Assembly (NCBI RefSeq): GCF_026262505.1
Contig: NC_067207.1
Location: 24,396,082-24,460,081 of the forward strand
DNA: 64,000 nt
Reading direction: 5' to 3'
Source of the DNA: Trichomonas vaginalis G3
Lineage: Eukaryota; Parabasalia; Trichomonadida; Trichomonadidae
The position numbers were made by a program, and so were the translations under genes. The notes under the pieces were generated by a model. The model made no database searches. It was not told the origin of the DNA and worked only from the letters and a program-made list of their open reading frames with translations. Below, in pieces: positions 39,474-47,656 of the stretch. Position 1 is the stretch's first letter, and each line of letters starts with the position of its first letter.

Positions 39474-40434
39474 TTATTCGTCATTTTCAACTTCTTTAGC
39501 ATATTCGTCAGGAGTTGTCTTATATTTGTTAGGAACTGTCTTTGAAAGTATACCACCTTGAACTTTGACAAGTTTGAAACGAGGTCTGACAATAGTAGTT
39601 TTATCTTCTGCTTGCAGTCTGTACATTTTGCCATGTTTGCCTAAAACTTCATAATATTCTCTTGTATACTTTCTTCTATTTTTACGAAACACGAACGTGA
39701 GTACCTGTCGAGTTCCCATTGTTGTCATAGTCAATAGTATTTTCATATGGGTCGCGTTTAGGTATTTCTATTTTTACTTTGTCACCTTTCTTAAGTTTGA
39801 AGCCTGGCATTCTTTCTTGTTTGTCTCTTTTGACTAAACTATTAAATATATAGTCTTTCTCTAAGTCGGGGTTGTTTTTCATTTCTTCGGGGGAGTGGTT
39901 TCCCAAACCTTTTTGTTTACGGTTATTGTAAATATTTAAAACTTGTCTCATCTTTGCCATGGAGAAGTGTCTATATTTGTCGTCATATGACATTTCATCT
40001 ACCTCACCACCTTGTGGTTGGTTTAAGTCTCTTAAGATTTTTATACAACTGTCAATGACACCAAGAGCAGAATGGTTTTGGTCGACAATGAAATATTGGT
40101 TTACATTTTTTGAACGCAGATAGTTTTTAATATCGTCTGATTTGAAAGAACTTTCACAGTCAGATGTCAGTTTTGTTGGATGGTATTTGTCAACAAATAT
40201 TGTCAAAGCTGCTAAGATATCTAAAATAGCTTTGGACTGCAATGGTATGGCTTCACAGTATCTTGTGTTTTGACCGACAAATATTAGCCAGTATGGAGGT
40301 CCATCTTCTCTATACCTCGGAATGTTTTCCAAGATATCCATAAACCAAGCATTTGGTGTTGAACTAAAGATTTTTATCATGAGTGCTTTCTTTGTCGCTT
40401 TAGAAACATAGGGGTCCTTGTTTGGATTCGTCAT
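39474..40434 (-). pseudogene. Polinton integrase (rve/DDE superfamily), broken copy
   Basis: The core lies within NAWFMDILENIPRY, WLIFVGQNTRYCEAIPLQSK, the strand PTKLTSDCESSFKSDDIKNY, and NHSALGVIDSCIKILRDLN. The C-terminal part (GHKMYRL-type, KHGKMYRLQAEDKTTIVRPR) resembles the chromo/SH3-like tail of Maverick integrases. The enzyme inserts the element and makes the 6-bp duplication seen at 34606 and 59436. It starts 17 bp from the divergent gene at 40452. About one break. Confidence 0.85.
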
Positions 40435-40451
40435 TTTTTAACCCATAAGAA

Positions 40452-40853
40452 ATGGGTTTATTTGGCGCATTAGCAGGAGTTGCATCCAGATTTTTGCCCG
40501 CAGTGGGAACAATAGCCAGAGGTGTATTTGGAGTTGGAAGGAAGATTTTGAGTACATTAGGTATACTTAAAGAGAAAGCACAACCTATTATACAAACTGT
40601 ACAGAAAGGTTGGGATGTAGCACGAGATGCAGCAAATCTTATTCCAAATCCTGAAACAAGAGGAAAAGTTCAAGGATGGATGGACAATGTAGGAAGACAA
40701 GCAGGAAACTACTATAACAAAGCAAATGACTACTATAACCAAGCAGGACACTATATGGACCAAGGTGAAAGATTCTTTAACAGAGGATATAACCATGCAC
40801 AACAGTGGGTAAACAATAACCAACCGCAACCACCTCAAACTTGGGGAATGTAA
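40452..40853 (+). CDS. Amphipathic small virion protein candidate
   Basis: 133 residues. The N-terminus is Gly/Ala/Val/Phe-rich and amphipathic (GLFGALAGVASRFLPAVGTI), and the C-terminal half consists of Asn/Tyr/Gln repeats (YYNKANDYYNQAGHYMDQGE). It is similar in style to the protein at 37157 and to protein-VI-like membrane-active capsid proteins. The role is inference. Confidence 0.55.
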   Translation: MGLFGALAGVASRFLPAVGTIARGVFGVGRKILSTLGILKEKAQPIIQTVQKGWDVARDAANLIPNPETRGKVQGWMDNVGRQAGNYYNKANDYYNQAGHYMDQGERFFNRGYNHAQQWVNNNQPQPPQTWGM

Positions 40854-40872
40854 AGTTTTTTACTGAGATGAA

Positions 40873-41028
40873 ATGAACAATACAGCATTGAGACAAATGG
40901 GTTCAAGATGGATTTGTCGGCTTCCAGCAGTTACACAACCACGTGTTTGTCAAGTCCTCCCTATACCTCAGGAAGTTTTAGACCGACTTAAAAAACCTAA
41001 ACAACCAGTTGAAAACAAAACAAACTAA
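40873..41028 (+). CDS. Small Polinton protein
   Basis: 51 residues (MNNTALRQMGSRWICRLPAV onward). It shares the upstream motif TTTTTACTGAGATGAA exactly with the next gene at 41047, which supports expression. Two cysteines and a basic C-terminal part. Unknown function. Confidence 0.5.
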   Translation: MNNTALRQMGSRWICRLPAVTQPRVCQVLPIPQEVLDRLKKPKQPVENKTN

Positions 41029-41046
41029 AATTTTTACTGAGATGAA

Positions 41047-41631
41047 ATGACCGAAGAAGTTGAAACGGTAGATTTGACACCACAAACAAAAAGTTCAGAA
41101 CCATTGTCAAAACCTGTCAAAGAACTTACAGATGAAGAAAAAAATTCAATAATAGAAAGTGCCAGGTCTGGAAATACAAACCCTAACTACAAAGTCACTT
41201 TTCATAGAAATGGAACGGCAAGTATCTCAAAAAAGAAACAGACTCTCACAAATAAAATATTGAAGTCTGAAGGAGCTTTCGAGACAACAGATGGAAAAGT
41301 TTACTTCACTGACCAACAGTTCATTATAGAACATCTCATTGACTTAGAGTCGAAATATTCTAAACTTTACAACAAACACAAAAAGTTGAAAGGAAAACAA
41401 AAACAGATGGCATATGATATTTATGAAGATGTTGACGACACAACCATACCTGCAAGTGAGGTAAAGTCAGAGGAACCGAAAAGTGACGAAAAACCGATAG
41501 AAGAAGGGGAGCCAAAAACTGAAGATAAACCAAAACCAAAGTTTAGTTTCAATACTAAACCAAGTCAACCTTCATTAGCTGGTATGGGTTGGCGTCAAAG
41601 ACTTATGGCAGCTGGTGGTTACGTAAAGTAA
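41047..41631 (+). CDS. Polinton hypothetical protein with acidic/basic disordered tail
   Basis: 194 residues. The middle has a structured-looking segment (KVTFHRNGTASISKKKQTLT, ALFETT-like EGAFETTDGKVYFTDQQFII) and a coiled-coil stretch (LIDLESKYSKLYNKHKKLKG). The last 60 residues are E/K/P-rich with an ending GMGWRQRLMAAGGYVK. It may be a scaffold or core protein. No family recognised. Confidence 0.6.
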   Translation: MTEEVETVDLTPQTKSSEPLSKPVKELTDEEKNSIIESARSGNTNPNYKVTFHRNGTASISKKKQTLTNKILKSEGAFETTDGKVYFTDQQFIIEHLIDLESKYSKLYNKHKKLKGKQKQMAYDIYEDVDDTTIPASEVKSEEPKSDEKPIEEGEPKTEDKPKPKFSFNTKPSQPSLAGMGWRQRLMAAGGYVK

Positions 41632-41681
41632 AGAAAAAACAGTATATTTTTCAAAAAAATATTTTTTTTATTTTATTTGAA

Positions 41682-42266
41682 ATGTACGCTGATTTTGTTG
41701 GAAAAGACCGTTGGGAAACTTGTTTGTTAGATGAGAAATATGAAATTCACTGTTGTGAGTCATTTGAAGTCAGAAACAAAAAGACAAAAAGAGTTTTAAG
41801 CGGATGGGAGCGAAATGACGGATATGCTAATATGAAGATGAGTGGAAAAAACTATTTTAAACATGTTGTCATTGCAACTCATTTTATACCGAACCCTAAC
41901 AATTTACCTTTTGTAGACCATATAAACCATATAAGAAACGACAATAGACTTGAAAACTTGCGTTGGGTCACTTGTTCTGAAAACAATAAGAACATAGGCA
42001 AATTTCGAGATATTGTATTCGAATTTGTCGACGAACTAGAAGATGAAGCAATTGAAATTACAGACTATGGCGAGCATACGTTTGAGTTTTACTACTATAG
42101 CGAAGAACAGGACTCTTTCTACCTTTATACCGGCGTAAACTATAGGAAATTACAAGTATGTTTTACTAAGGAAGACTATGCTTTTGTAAACGCTAGAGAT
42201 ACAGATGGAAAAAACGTTAGACTATATCTTAACAAATTCAAGAAGCTATATGGCATACCATTTTAA
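41682..42266 (+). CDS. HNH endonuclease (NUMOD4/HNH type)
   Basis: 194 residues from ATG 41682. It contains the homing-endonuclease core: KHVVIATHFIPNPNNLPFVD, then HINHIRNDNRLENLRWVTCS, with the first histidine, the NH and the final N of the HNH fold in place. The N-terminal part resembles a NUMOD4-like segment (SGWERNDGYANMKMSGK). Such enzymes cut DNA and spread with phages and large DNA viruses. Here it sits in an intergenic gap of the Polinton as a free-standing gene. Confidence 0.8.
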   Translation: MYADFVGKDRWETCLLDEKYEIHCCESFEVRNKKTKRVLSGWERNDGYANMKMSGKNYFKHVVIATHFIPNPNNLPFVDHINHIRNDNRLENLRWVTCSENNKNIGKFRDIVFEFVDELEDEAIEITDYGEHTFEFYYYSEEQDSFYLYTGVNYRKLQVCFTKEDYAFVNARDTDGKNVRLYLNKFKKLYGIPF

Positions 42267-42292
42267 AACAGTATATTTTTATTTTTATAGAA

Positions 42293-43012
42293 ATGCCCCC
42301 GTATAGAATGGATAGAAGGTCTGCTAGAATAAAAGCAGAGTTAGAAAGATATGGTTGGAAAGTTTCAAAGAAGTTTAAATATAGGAAGGGAAGACCCATA
42401 AAAGTCTATGACAAACTGGCTGGTCTGACCTATGAGATGGACTTGGAAACCGCGCGCGCCAATTATCCAAACAGACTTGAGAGGTTAGAAGAAGAACGTC
42501 TTATGAACATACCTTTCGATGTTAGTGAACCTCAAGTTGAAGGACACGACGGCTTTGCCAGATTCTACTGGAAACATAACGAACAATTGCATCCTTTGAG
42601 AAGGAAAAAAGGTAGTGCAGAGGATGGTCATGCTCCTATGGAAAGAACAAGATATGCATATGAAAAGTATCGTGAAGTTAGAAGTAAAATTGGTTCAGGT
42701 CAAACCTTTACAGTAAACTTTGACGAAGGAAAGAACAAAGAAGGCTTCATGGGAGTACTTGCTGCCATTCAAGACGGAAATAAGAAAGGACACAATCTCA
42801 GACTAACAGTAAAAGATTTGGACGGTCATATATACTACTCACATGGCAATGTCACAACAGCTGCAATGCTTCTTGACGCTTTCAAGACTACAAAGAGAGA
42901 ACAAATGGTTGACTCCGACTCAGACATTTTGAATGCAATTGAAGGAATTGCAAGTGTAAAGTTTGAATGGTACCAACCTAACCCTCGAGCAGTCAGACAA
43001 CATGTTTGTTAG
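42293..43012 (+). CDS. Polinton hypothetical protein, basic
   Basis: 239 residues with a basic N-terminus (MPPYRMDRRSARIKAELERY) and a soluble alpha/beta-looking C-terminal half (FTVNFDEGKNKEGFMGVLAA, LRLTVKDLDGHIYYSHGNVT). No recognised family. Its location among structural genes suggests a DNA-binding core or structural protein, but that is inference. Confidence 0.6.
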   Translation: MPPYRMDRRSARIKAELERYGWKVSKKFKYRKGRPIKVYDKLAGLTYEMDLETARANYPNRLERLEEERLMNIPFDVSEPQVEGHDGFARFYWKHNEQLHPLRRKKGSAEDGHAPMERTRYAYEKYREVRSKIGSGQTFTVNFDEGKNKEGFMGVLAAIQDGNKKGHNLRLTVKDLDGHIYYSHGNVTTAAMLLDAFKTTKREQMVDSDSDILNAIEGIASVKFEWYQPNPRAVRQHVC

Positions 43013-43083
43013 ATGAGAAATAGTAAAACATTGCATACCATTTTAAAACATTTTTTAAAACAGTATATTTTTACATATATTAA

Positions 43084-43944
43084 ATGTTTCAGGTTGAAAA
43101 ACAAAGAACAAAAGTAGCAGATACAAAACCGTTAGACTATATCTTCACAAATGCCGGTAGGACTATATCAGATGAAGAAATTTCATCCGGCTCCTACCGC
43201 TTTGACTTTCCAATTCGTTGGCTTCAAAGTCCTTCAGATGCAAAGGCAATAGGATTTAGAAGAGTTTTGTTTTCAAATAGAACTAACGCGTTTATGTTTG
43301 CAGTATATTTTCATGGGCAGTATAGAGGTTCTGATGGTCTAATAGACAAATTTGACGAAATGAGAATCTTTACGGTTCGTTCAGACGAAAGTCTTGAGAA
43401 GACTCTAAATGACTTTCAAACTCAAATAAACAAATATTATTGGGAATTTCAAGAAAAATACGACTCTTTACTAAATGGAACATACTATCTGAAACTAGAA
43501 TATGACAAGATGAACTCCACAGTTTCATTTCAAAGGATTGAAAATAACCCTCCAAGAGATACACAGTTTTTATTTTGGCAAGTAGACAAACGTTCTTGGG
43601 CACAATTTCTTCGGTTACTAAACCAGAACGAACCATTACCACCTGACGGTCCGTTCTGGTTTATACGCCCACCAACAGATTTGACAGTTTATAGAAACGT
43701 GTTTGACCCTCAAAATGTCATGTGTCATGCAAGTTTCAGTTCAAGCAACAATAGTTTTCTTTGTATTGGTAAGGACTTTTATGACTTTGCTTCTAAATTC
43801 TACGAACCACCGAGTAACAGTTTCTCTGACTTTCAAGTTTGGTTCACAACAAATGGTGTGCAACATATTGTTCCATTGTACTACGACTTTTATCTCGAAT
43901 TGTCTTTCATATATAACTACGGAGAAGTGCTGAAAAAGTATTGA
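43084..43944 (+). CDS. Polinton protein, paralogue of the 37402 gene
   Basis: 286 residues, full-length relative of the minus-strand gene at 37402-38250. Shared blocks include GFRR, the FDxM-type central part, HASFSSSNNSFLCIGKDFYD and the SDFQVWFTTNG end. The promoter-like TATATTTTTACATATATTAA precedes the ATG directly. Two diverged copies in one element hint at two related virion parts. Confidence 0.75.
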   Translation: MFQVEKQRTKVADTKPLDYIFTNAGRTISDEEISSGSYRFDFPIRWLQSPSDAKAIGFRRVLFSNRTNAFMFAVYFHGQYRGSDGLIDKFDEMRIFTVRSDESLEKTLNDFQTQINKYYWEFQEKYDSLLNGTYYLKLEYDKMNSTVSFQRIENNPPRDTQFLFWQVDKRSWAQFLRLLNQNEPLPPDGPFWFIRPPTDLTVYRNVFDPQNVMCHASFSSSNNSFLCIGKDFYDFASKFYEPPSNSFSDFQVWFTTNGVQHIVPLYYDFYLELSFIYNYGEVLKKY

Positions 43945-44025
43945 AAAATATATTTTAGGTGAAGAGGTGAAATCTCACCTCTTTTTTCACCTGTTTTTTC
44001 ACCCTCTTGAATTTTCATGAATTTC
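43944..44025 (+). repeat. Internal copy of the 70-bp hairpin module
   Basis: AAAAATATATTTTAGGTGAA, then GAGGTGA-AATC-TCACCTC (stem-loop), further TTTTTTCACC arms and GAATTTTCATGAATTT. It follows the stop codon of the 43084 gene. Confidence 0.8.
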
Positions 44026-44061
44026 CTTAAGATAGAAAAAAAGTGAGTTAAAATGAGATGT

Positions 44062-44427
44062 TTACTGAACTGGTTGGATGTCGCCTTCACAGGTTATGTA
44101 GAACGGCAGACCAGAGAAGTGGAATAGTGCTCTGAGAATTTGTATAATTCGTGGAATTGGACTCTCTCTGTTTGGAAGTTGTATCCATGGGCGCTTTGCA
44201 AAGAACTTGAGAAGAGCTTCTTTCTTCATCTCCTTTATGTCGTCTACAGGAGTGTTTTCTGGTATTTGAATTGGAATTCCAGTCGAAATCTCGATTTTCA
44301 GCGCACCTCTTCCAGACAACCAGCAGCCGAGGGACTTGTTGGCTTTGTCCTTGCCCAAGTACTGCTTAACAACTTCATTTATCTCTATAAGGTAAATTGC
44401 CTCATCTAATGGCTCGATGCTGTCCAT
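44062..44427 (-). CDS. Polinton hypothetical protein
   Basis: 121 residues (MDSIEPLDEAIYLIEINEVV onward), with GCWLSGRGALKIEISTGIPI and RIIQILRALFHFSGLPFYIT. Soluble, no recognised family. It is divergent from the KilA-N gene, with the 22-bp tandem array between them. Confidence 0.55.
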   Translation of the reverse strand: MDSIEPLDEAIYLIEINEVVKQYLGKDKANKSLGCWLSGRGALKIEISTGIPIQIPENTPVDDIKEMKKEALLKFFAKRPWIQLPNRESPIPRIIQILRALFHFSGLPFYITCEGDIQPVQ

Positions 44428-44428
44428 T

Positions 44429-44895
44429 GTTCTGTTTCAGAACTAGTCTTGTTCTGTTTCAGAACTAGTCTTGTACTTTTTCAGAACTAGTCTTGTTCTG
44501 TTTCAGAACTAGTCTTGTACTTTTTCAGAACTAGTCTTGTACTTTTTCAGAACTAGTCTTGTACTTTTTCAGAACTAGTCTTGTACTTTTTCAGAACTAG
44601 TCTTGTACTTTTTCAGAACAAATTTCCCGTAAAAGCTCTCAATTTGAGAGAAAAATTTTCTGTTTCAGAACAATATTTGTTCTGTTTCAGAACAATATTT
44701 GTACTGTTTCAGAACAATATTTGTACTGTTTCAGAACAATATTTGTACTGTTTCAGAACAATATTTGTACTGTTTCAGAACAATATTTGTACTGTTTCAG
44801 AACAAGTCTTGTACTGTTTCAAGACAATATTTGTACTGTTTCAAGACAATGTCCGACGGTTAAGCCACAAACGAATGTCCGACGGTTAAGCCAAA
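44429..44895 (+). repeat. 22-bp tandem repeat array (two variants) and 20-bp direct repeat
   Basis: The first block has about nine units of TTGTACTTTTTCAGAACTAG plus TC. The second has about eight units of TTGTACTGTTTCAGAACAAT plus AT. A direct repeat TGTCCGACGGTTAAGCCA then occurs twice, directly before the KilA-N promoter. The units contain CAGAACAA and TTGTTCTG half-sites. Confidence 0.85.
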
Positions 44896-44927
44896 AATAT
44901 TTTTTATTTTTATTGTAAGAACTGAAA

Positions 44928-45593
44928 ATGACAGTCGAAGCAAAAACGTTCACGAACAAATCTAATGGCGAAACATTCACAAAAGGCACTTACAACGGTA
45001 TTGAAGTCTTACGTAGAGACAAGGATGGTTATATAAATGCAACAAAGATGTGTCAGCAGTTTAGGAAAGACTTTAGAAGGTTGTTGGAAAATAAGTCCTG
45101 GGAAGAGTATTTTGAGGCATTTTGTGAAGAATATACCAACCCGCGGAATTCCGCGGGTTGCTTTTTATACACAGTTCATGCAGGAATTCCTGATGAAATC
45201 AAACAGGTTAGAGGAACGTATGTAGACCCAAGACTTGTAAACTATATAGCAATGTGGGCTTCTCCAAAATATTGTATAGCAGTTGGAAAAATTTTGGATT
45301 CCATAGACAAGAAAGTTCATGAGAAGTTAGATGAAGAAGAACTTGAAGATACAGTAGAAAATGCTAAACCTTTGTTCGAAGAAGAAGTTAGAAAAATGCA
45401 TGAAAAACAAATAGAACATGAACGTGAGATATGTTCTGGTTATAGAGACTCGCCATACGAACTAGACCAATGGGAACAAGAAGATTTAAAGAGAGAATTT
45501 AGAGAATATGAACTCGCTAAGATAGCATTAGAAGCTGCAGAAGAGAGGTTAAAAGCTTGGGTTGTTTTGTACAAAAATATTGTGAGTAAATGA
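44928..45593 (+). CDS. KilA-N domain protein
   Basis: 221 residues. KilA-N core: VLRRDKDGYINATKMCQQFR, then GTYVDPRLVNYIAMWASPKY and CIAVGKILDSIDKKVHEKLD. The C-terminal third is a charged coiled coil. KilA-N is a DNA-binding domain of phages and large DNA viruses. These proteins are thought to be regulators. The ATG follows TTTTTATTTTTATTGTAAGA. A 24-bp perfect GC-rich palindrome lies inside the coding sequence. Confidence 0.85.
   Translation: MTVEAKTFTNKSNGETFTKGTYNGIEVLRRDKDGYINATKMCQQFRKDFRRLLENKSWEEYFEAFCEEYTNPRNSAGCFLYTVHAGIPDEIKQVRGTYVDPRLVNYIAMWASPKYCIAVGKILDSIDKKVHEKLDEEELEDTVENAKPLFEEEVRKMHEKQIEHEREICSGYRDSPYELDQWEQEDLKREFREYELAKIALEAAEERLKAWVVLYKNIVSK
45137..45160. repeat. 24-bp perfect palindrome inside the KilA-N gene
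   Basis: CAACCCGCGGAA and its complement TTCCGCGGGTTG meet with no spacer. The frame reads through it as NPRNSAG. It is the most GC-rich spot in the region. Confidence 0.9.
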
Positions 45594-45608
45594 ACCATTT
45601 TTTTCGAC

Positions 45609-45681
45609 AAAAATATATTTTAGGTGAAGAGGTGAGATTTCACCTCTTTTTTCACCTCTTTTTTCACCTCATGAATTTTCC
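45609..45681 (+). repeat. Internal copy of the 70-bp hairpin module
   Basis: Same module as at 43944, just after the KilA-N gene's stop codon. Confidence 0.8.
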
Positions 45682-45743
45682 CGAAATAAAAAATAAAGTT
45701 GGTTTTTTTAAAAAAATATTTTTTTTATTTTTATTGTAAGAAC

Positions 45744-46340
45744 ATGTTAGCAACAACAGCACCAAACTCTTTAGTCATGAACCCAACTTCAATGTTAGTA
45801 GAGATGAAAAGCTTCATTCCTTCTTCATATACTTTCGAAACAGAAATCCAGAAGATAAAGCAAGAACTTCTCCAAGGAGATTTAGATTGCACTGCGAAAG
45901 ATGAAACAAATGAACAGTATCTTTATGAAATGCAGGATATTATTGACCATCTACCTAAACTTCCTGAAATCCAACAACAAAAACTCACTATTCCAGAATT
46001 CGATGAAATAGAAGTCAAAGCAACTGACTCAGTAGAAATAAAGAAGTTCATACGAAAGGTTAACTATGAGTTTCTTGGATTTCATTGCAACCACAAAGTC
46101 ATGGACAAAGATTGCGATATGGTATATAAGAACATCTCTGACATATATAAATCTGGGGAGTTTAAGACCTACGACAACTTTGTTTCGTTAGTTGCAAAAT
46201 GTGTTTGGGAAATAAGAGATAAAGATAGTAGGGGTAAGGTATGGAACGAACAAATAAAACCCGCTATGTTCGAGATGAAGAGAGCAATTGACGCCTTAGT
46301 TGTTTTAGCAGTAAGGTTTCAGAATATAACGCAAAAATGA
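45744..46340 (+). CDS. Polinton hypothetical helical protein
   Basis: 198 residues from ATG 45744, which follows TTTTTATTGTAAGAAC. Helical and charged (TEIQKIKQELLQGDLDC, PAMFEMKRAIDALVVLAVRF). No recognised family. Its stop overlaps the next start as ATGA. Confidence 0.55.
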   Translation: MLATTAPNSLVMNPTSMLVEMKSFIPSSYTFETEIQKIKQELLQGDLDCTAKDETNEQYLYEMQDIIDHLPKLPEIQQQKLTIPEFDEIEVKATDSVEIKKFIRKVNYEFLGFHCNHKVMDKDCDMVYKNISDIYKSGEFKTYDNFVSLVAKCVWEIRDKDSRGKVWNEQIKPAMFEMKRAIDALVVLAVRFQNITQK

Positions 46341-46657
46341 ACCCGCAATGTTCTAAATGTAAGGCAGCAATTAGGAAATATAACTACTCAGTCAAAGAGA
46401 TAGAACGTATGAGAAACGACTATGCAGATTTAAAGAAAGAAGCAGAAAAACCAGCAGAAGATAAAATGGACATGTTAGAATTTCTGAACAAAAACTATCC
46501 AACAGCAGAAGATTTCCTTCTTTCAGATGTCAAGAAGAAGTATAAAGAAACCTTCGGCATAGTTAAAACATTCGATGTACTAAAAGAAGAAATAGAAGCT
46601 ACGAAATTGTTTAGGATTTCAAATATACATCATACAATTCATGTAAAACGCTTATAA
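46337..46657 (+). CDS. Small Polinton protein with CxxC start
   Basis: 106 residues, overlapping the previous gene by 4 bp. The start MNPQCSKCKAAIRKYNYSVK has a CxxC that could be half of a zinc site. The rest is helical. Confidence 0.5.
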   Translation: MNPQCSKCKAAIRKYNYSVKEIERMRNDYADLKKEAEKPAEDKMDMLEFLNKNYPTAEDFLLSDVKKKYKETFGIVKTFDVLKEEIEATKLFRISNIHHTIHVKRL

Positions 46658-46663
46658 AATAAC

Positions 46664-46726
46664 TGAGGTGAAAAAACAGGTGAAAAAAGAGGTGAAATCT
46701 CACCTCTTCACCTAAAATATATTTTT
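46664..46726 (-). repeat. Internal copy of the 70-bp hairpin module (inverse orientation)
   Basis: Reverse orientation relative to 43944, right after the stop of the 46337 gene. Confidence 0.8.
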
Positions 46727-46776
46727 GGGTCATTTACGCTCATTACGAAGAAGTTTTGACAAAACATTTACGATGA

Positions 46777-46855
46777 AATCATGAAAATTCATGAGGTGAA
46801 AAAACAGGTGAAAAAAGAGGTGAAATCTCACCTCTTCACCTAAAATATATTTTTA
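46777..46855 (-). repeat. Internal copy of the 70-bp hairpin module (inverse orientation)
   Basis: Second inverse copy in the same gap. Between the two lie remnants of the 25-bp unit (ACGAAGAAGTTTTGACAAAA). Confidence 0.8.
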
Positions 46856-46952
46856 TTGAATTCAGCAACAAAATTCATGAATTTCCTTAAGAAGAAAAAA
46901 AAGTTAGTTTTTATTTTTTTTATTTTTTTTTATTTTGTATGTAAGAACAGAA

Positions 46953-47567
46953 ATGTTAAACATTGAGTTTGAAACAGTTAGAAAGATAGACAATGACACC
47001 AAAATGGTTAGAATTGGTGATTTAAACGTAAGATACTCAAAGAAATACAACAAATATTCTTTGTCAGACATTCTAACACTATCTGAAAAGAAAACATCCC
47101 ACGACTGGGTTAGAAATGCTTCAACTCAGAAAATTTTGACAAGAAATCCTGAGCTTATGATATCGGTAAGATTCTATGGAACAAGAGCATATCTCATCGA
47201 CAAAAGTCTTATACCAGTAGTTTTGTTATGGTTAGACCCAGTTGTTGGATATAACTTCATAACATATGGTTCATTCGATACGGAACGTTGCAGTGAAGGC
47301 TTACTTTACATCGTTCAGAAACCGAAGGACTTCAATACAAAAAGATATAAGATAGGAAGGACATATAATATAACTCAAAGATATGACTCTACAGTCAATA
47401 GAGTTAAGGTTGCGTTTGTTAACGATATGAGAGCTGCTGAAACAGAACTACTTGAAAAGTTTGAGAAAATGTATGGTGCTCCCATAAAAGGTAAAGAAAC
47501 GTTTGAAGTAGATGAGATAGATAAAGCTATAAAATTATTTGACGAAGTTGCTGAAAAATACATGTAA
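46953..47567 (+). CDS. KilA-N-like protein with T5orf172 (GIY-YIG-like) domain
   Basis: 204 residues from ATG 46953. The N-terminal half has a divergent KilA-N-type fold (DWVRNASTQKILTRNPELMI, YLIDKSLIPVVLLWLDPVVG). The C-terminal half is the T5orf172/MUG113 module: EGLLYIVQKPKDFNTKRYKI, GRTYNITQRYDS, then AAETELLEKFEKMYGAPIKG. This fusion is common in NCLDV, phages and Mavericks, and is thought to couple DNA binding to a GIY-YIG-like nuclease fold. Confidence 0.8.
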   Translation: MLNIEFETVRKIDNDTKMVRIGDLNVRYSKKYNKYSLSDILTLSEKKTSHDWVRNASTQKILTRNPELMISVRFYGTRAYLIDKSLIPVVLLWLDPVVGYNFITYGSFDTERCSEGLLYIVQKPKDFNTKRYKIGRTYNITQRYDSTVNRVKVAFVNDMRAAETELLEKFEKMYGAPIKGKETFEVDEIDKAIKLFDEVAEKYM

Positions 47568-47656
47568 AGCGTTTATTTTTGGTCTTTTATACAAGATAGA
47601 AAATAACGCTAATTTTATTTTTTTTTTATTTTTTTATTTTGTATGTAAAGACAGAT

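Noticed and set aside
44429-44895. CRISPR-like array
   Set aside because: Units are contiguous 22-bp tandem repeats without unique spacers, in a eukaryotic element.
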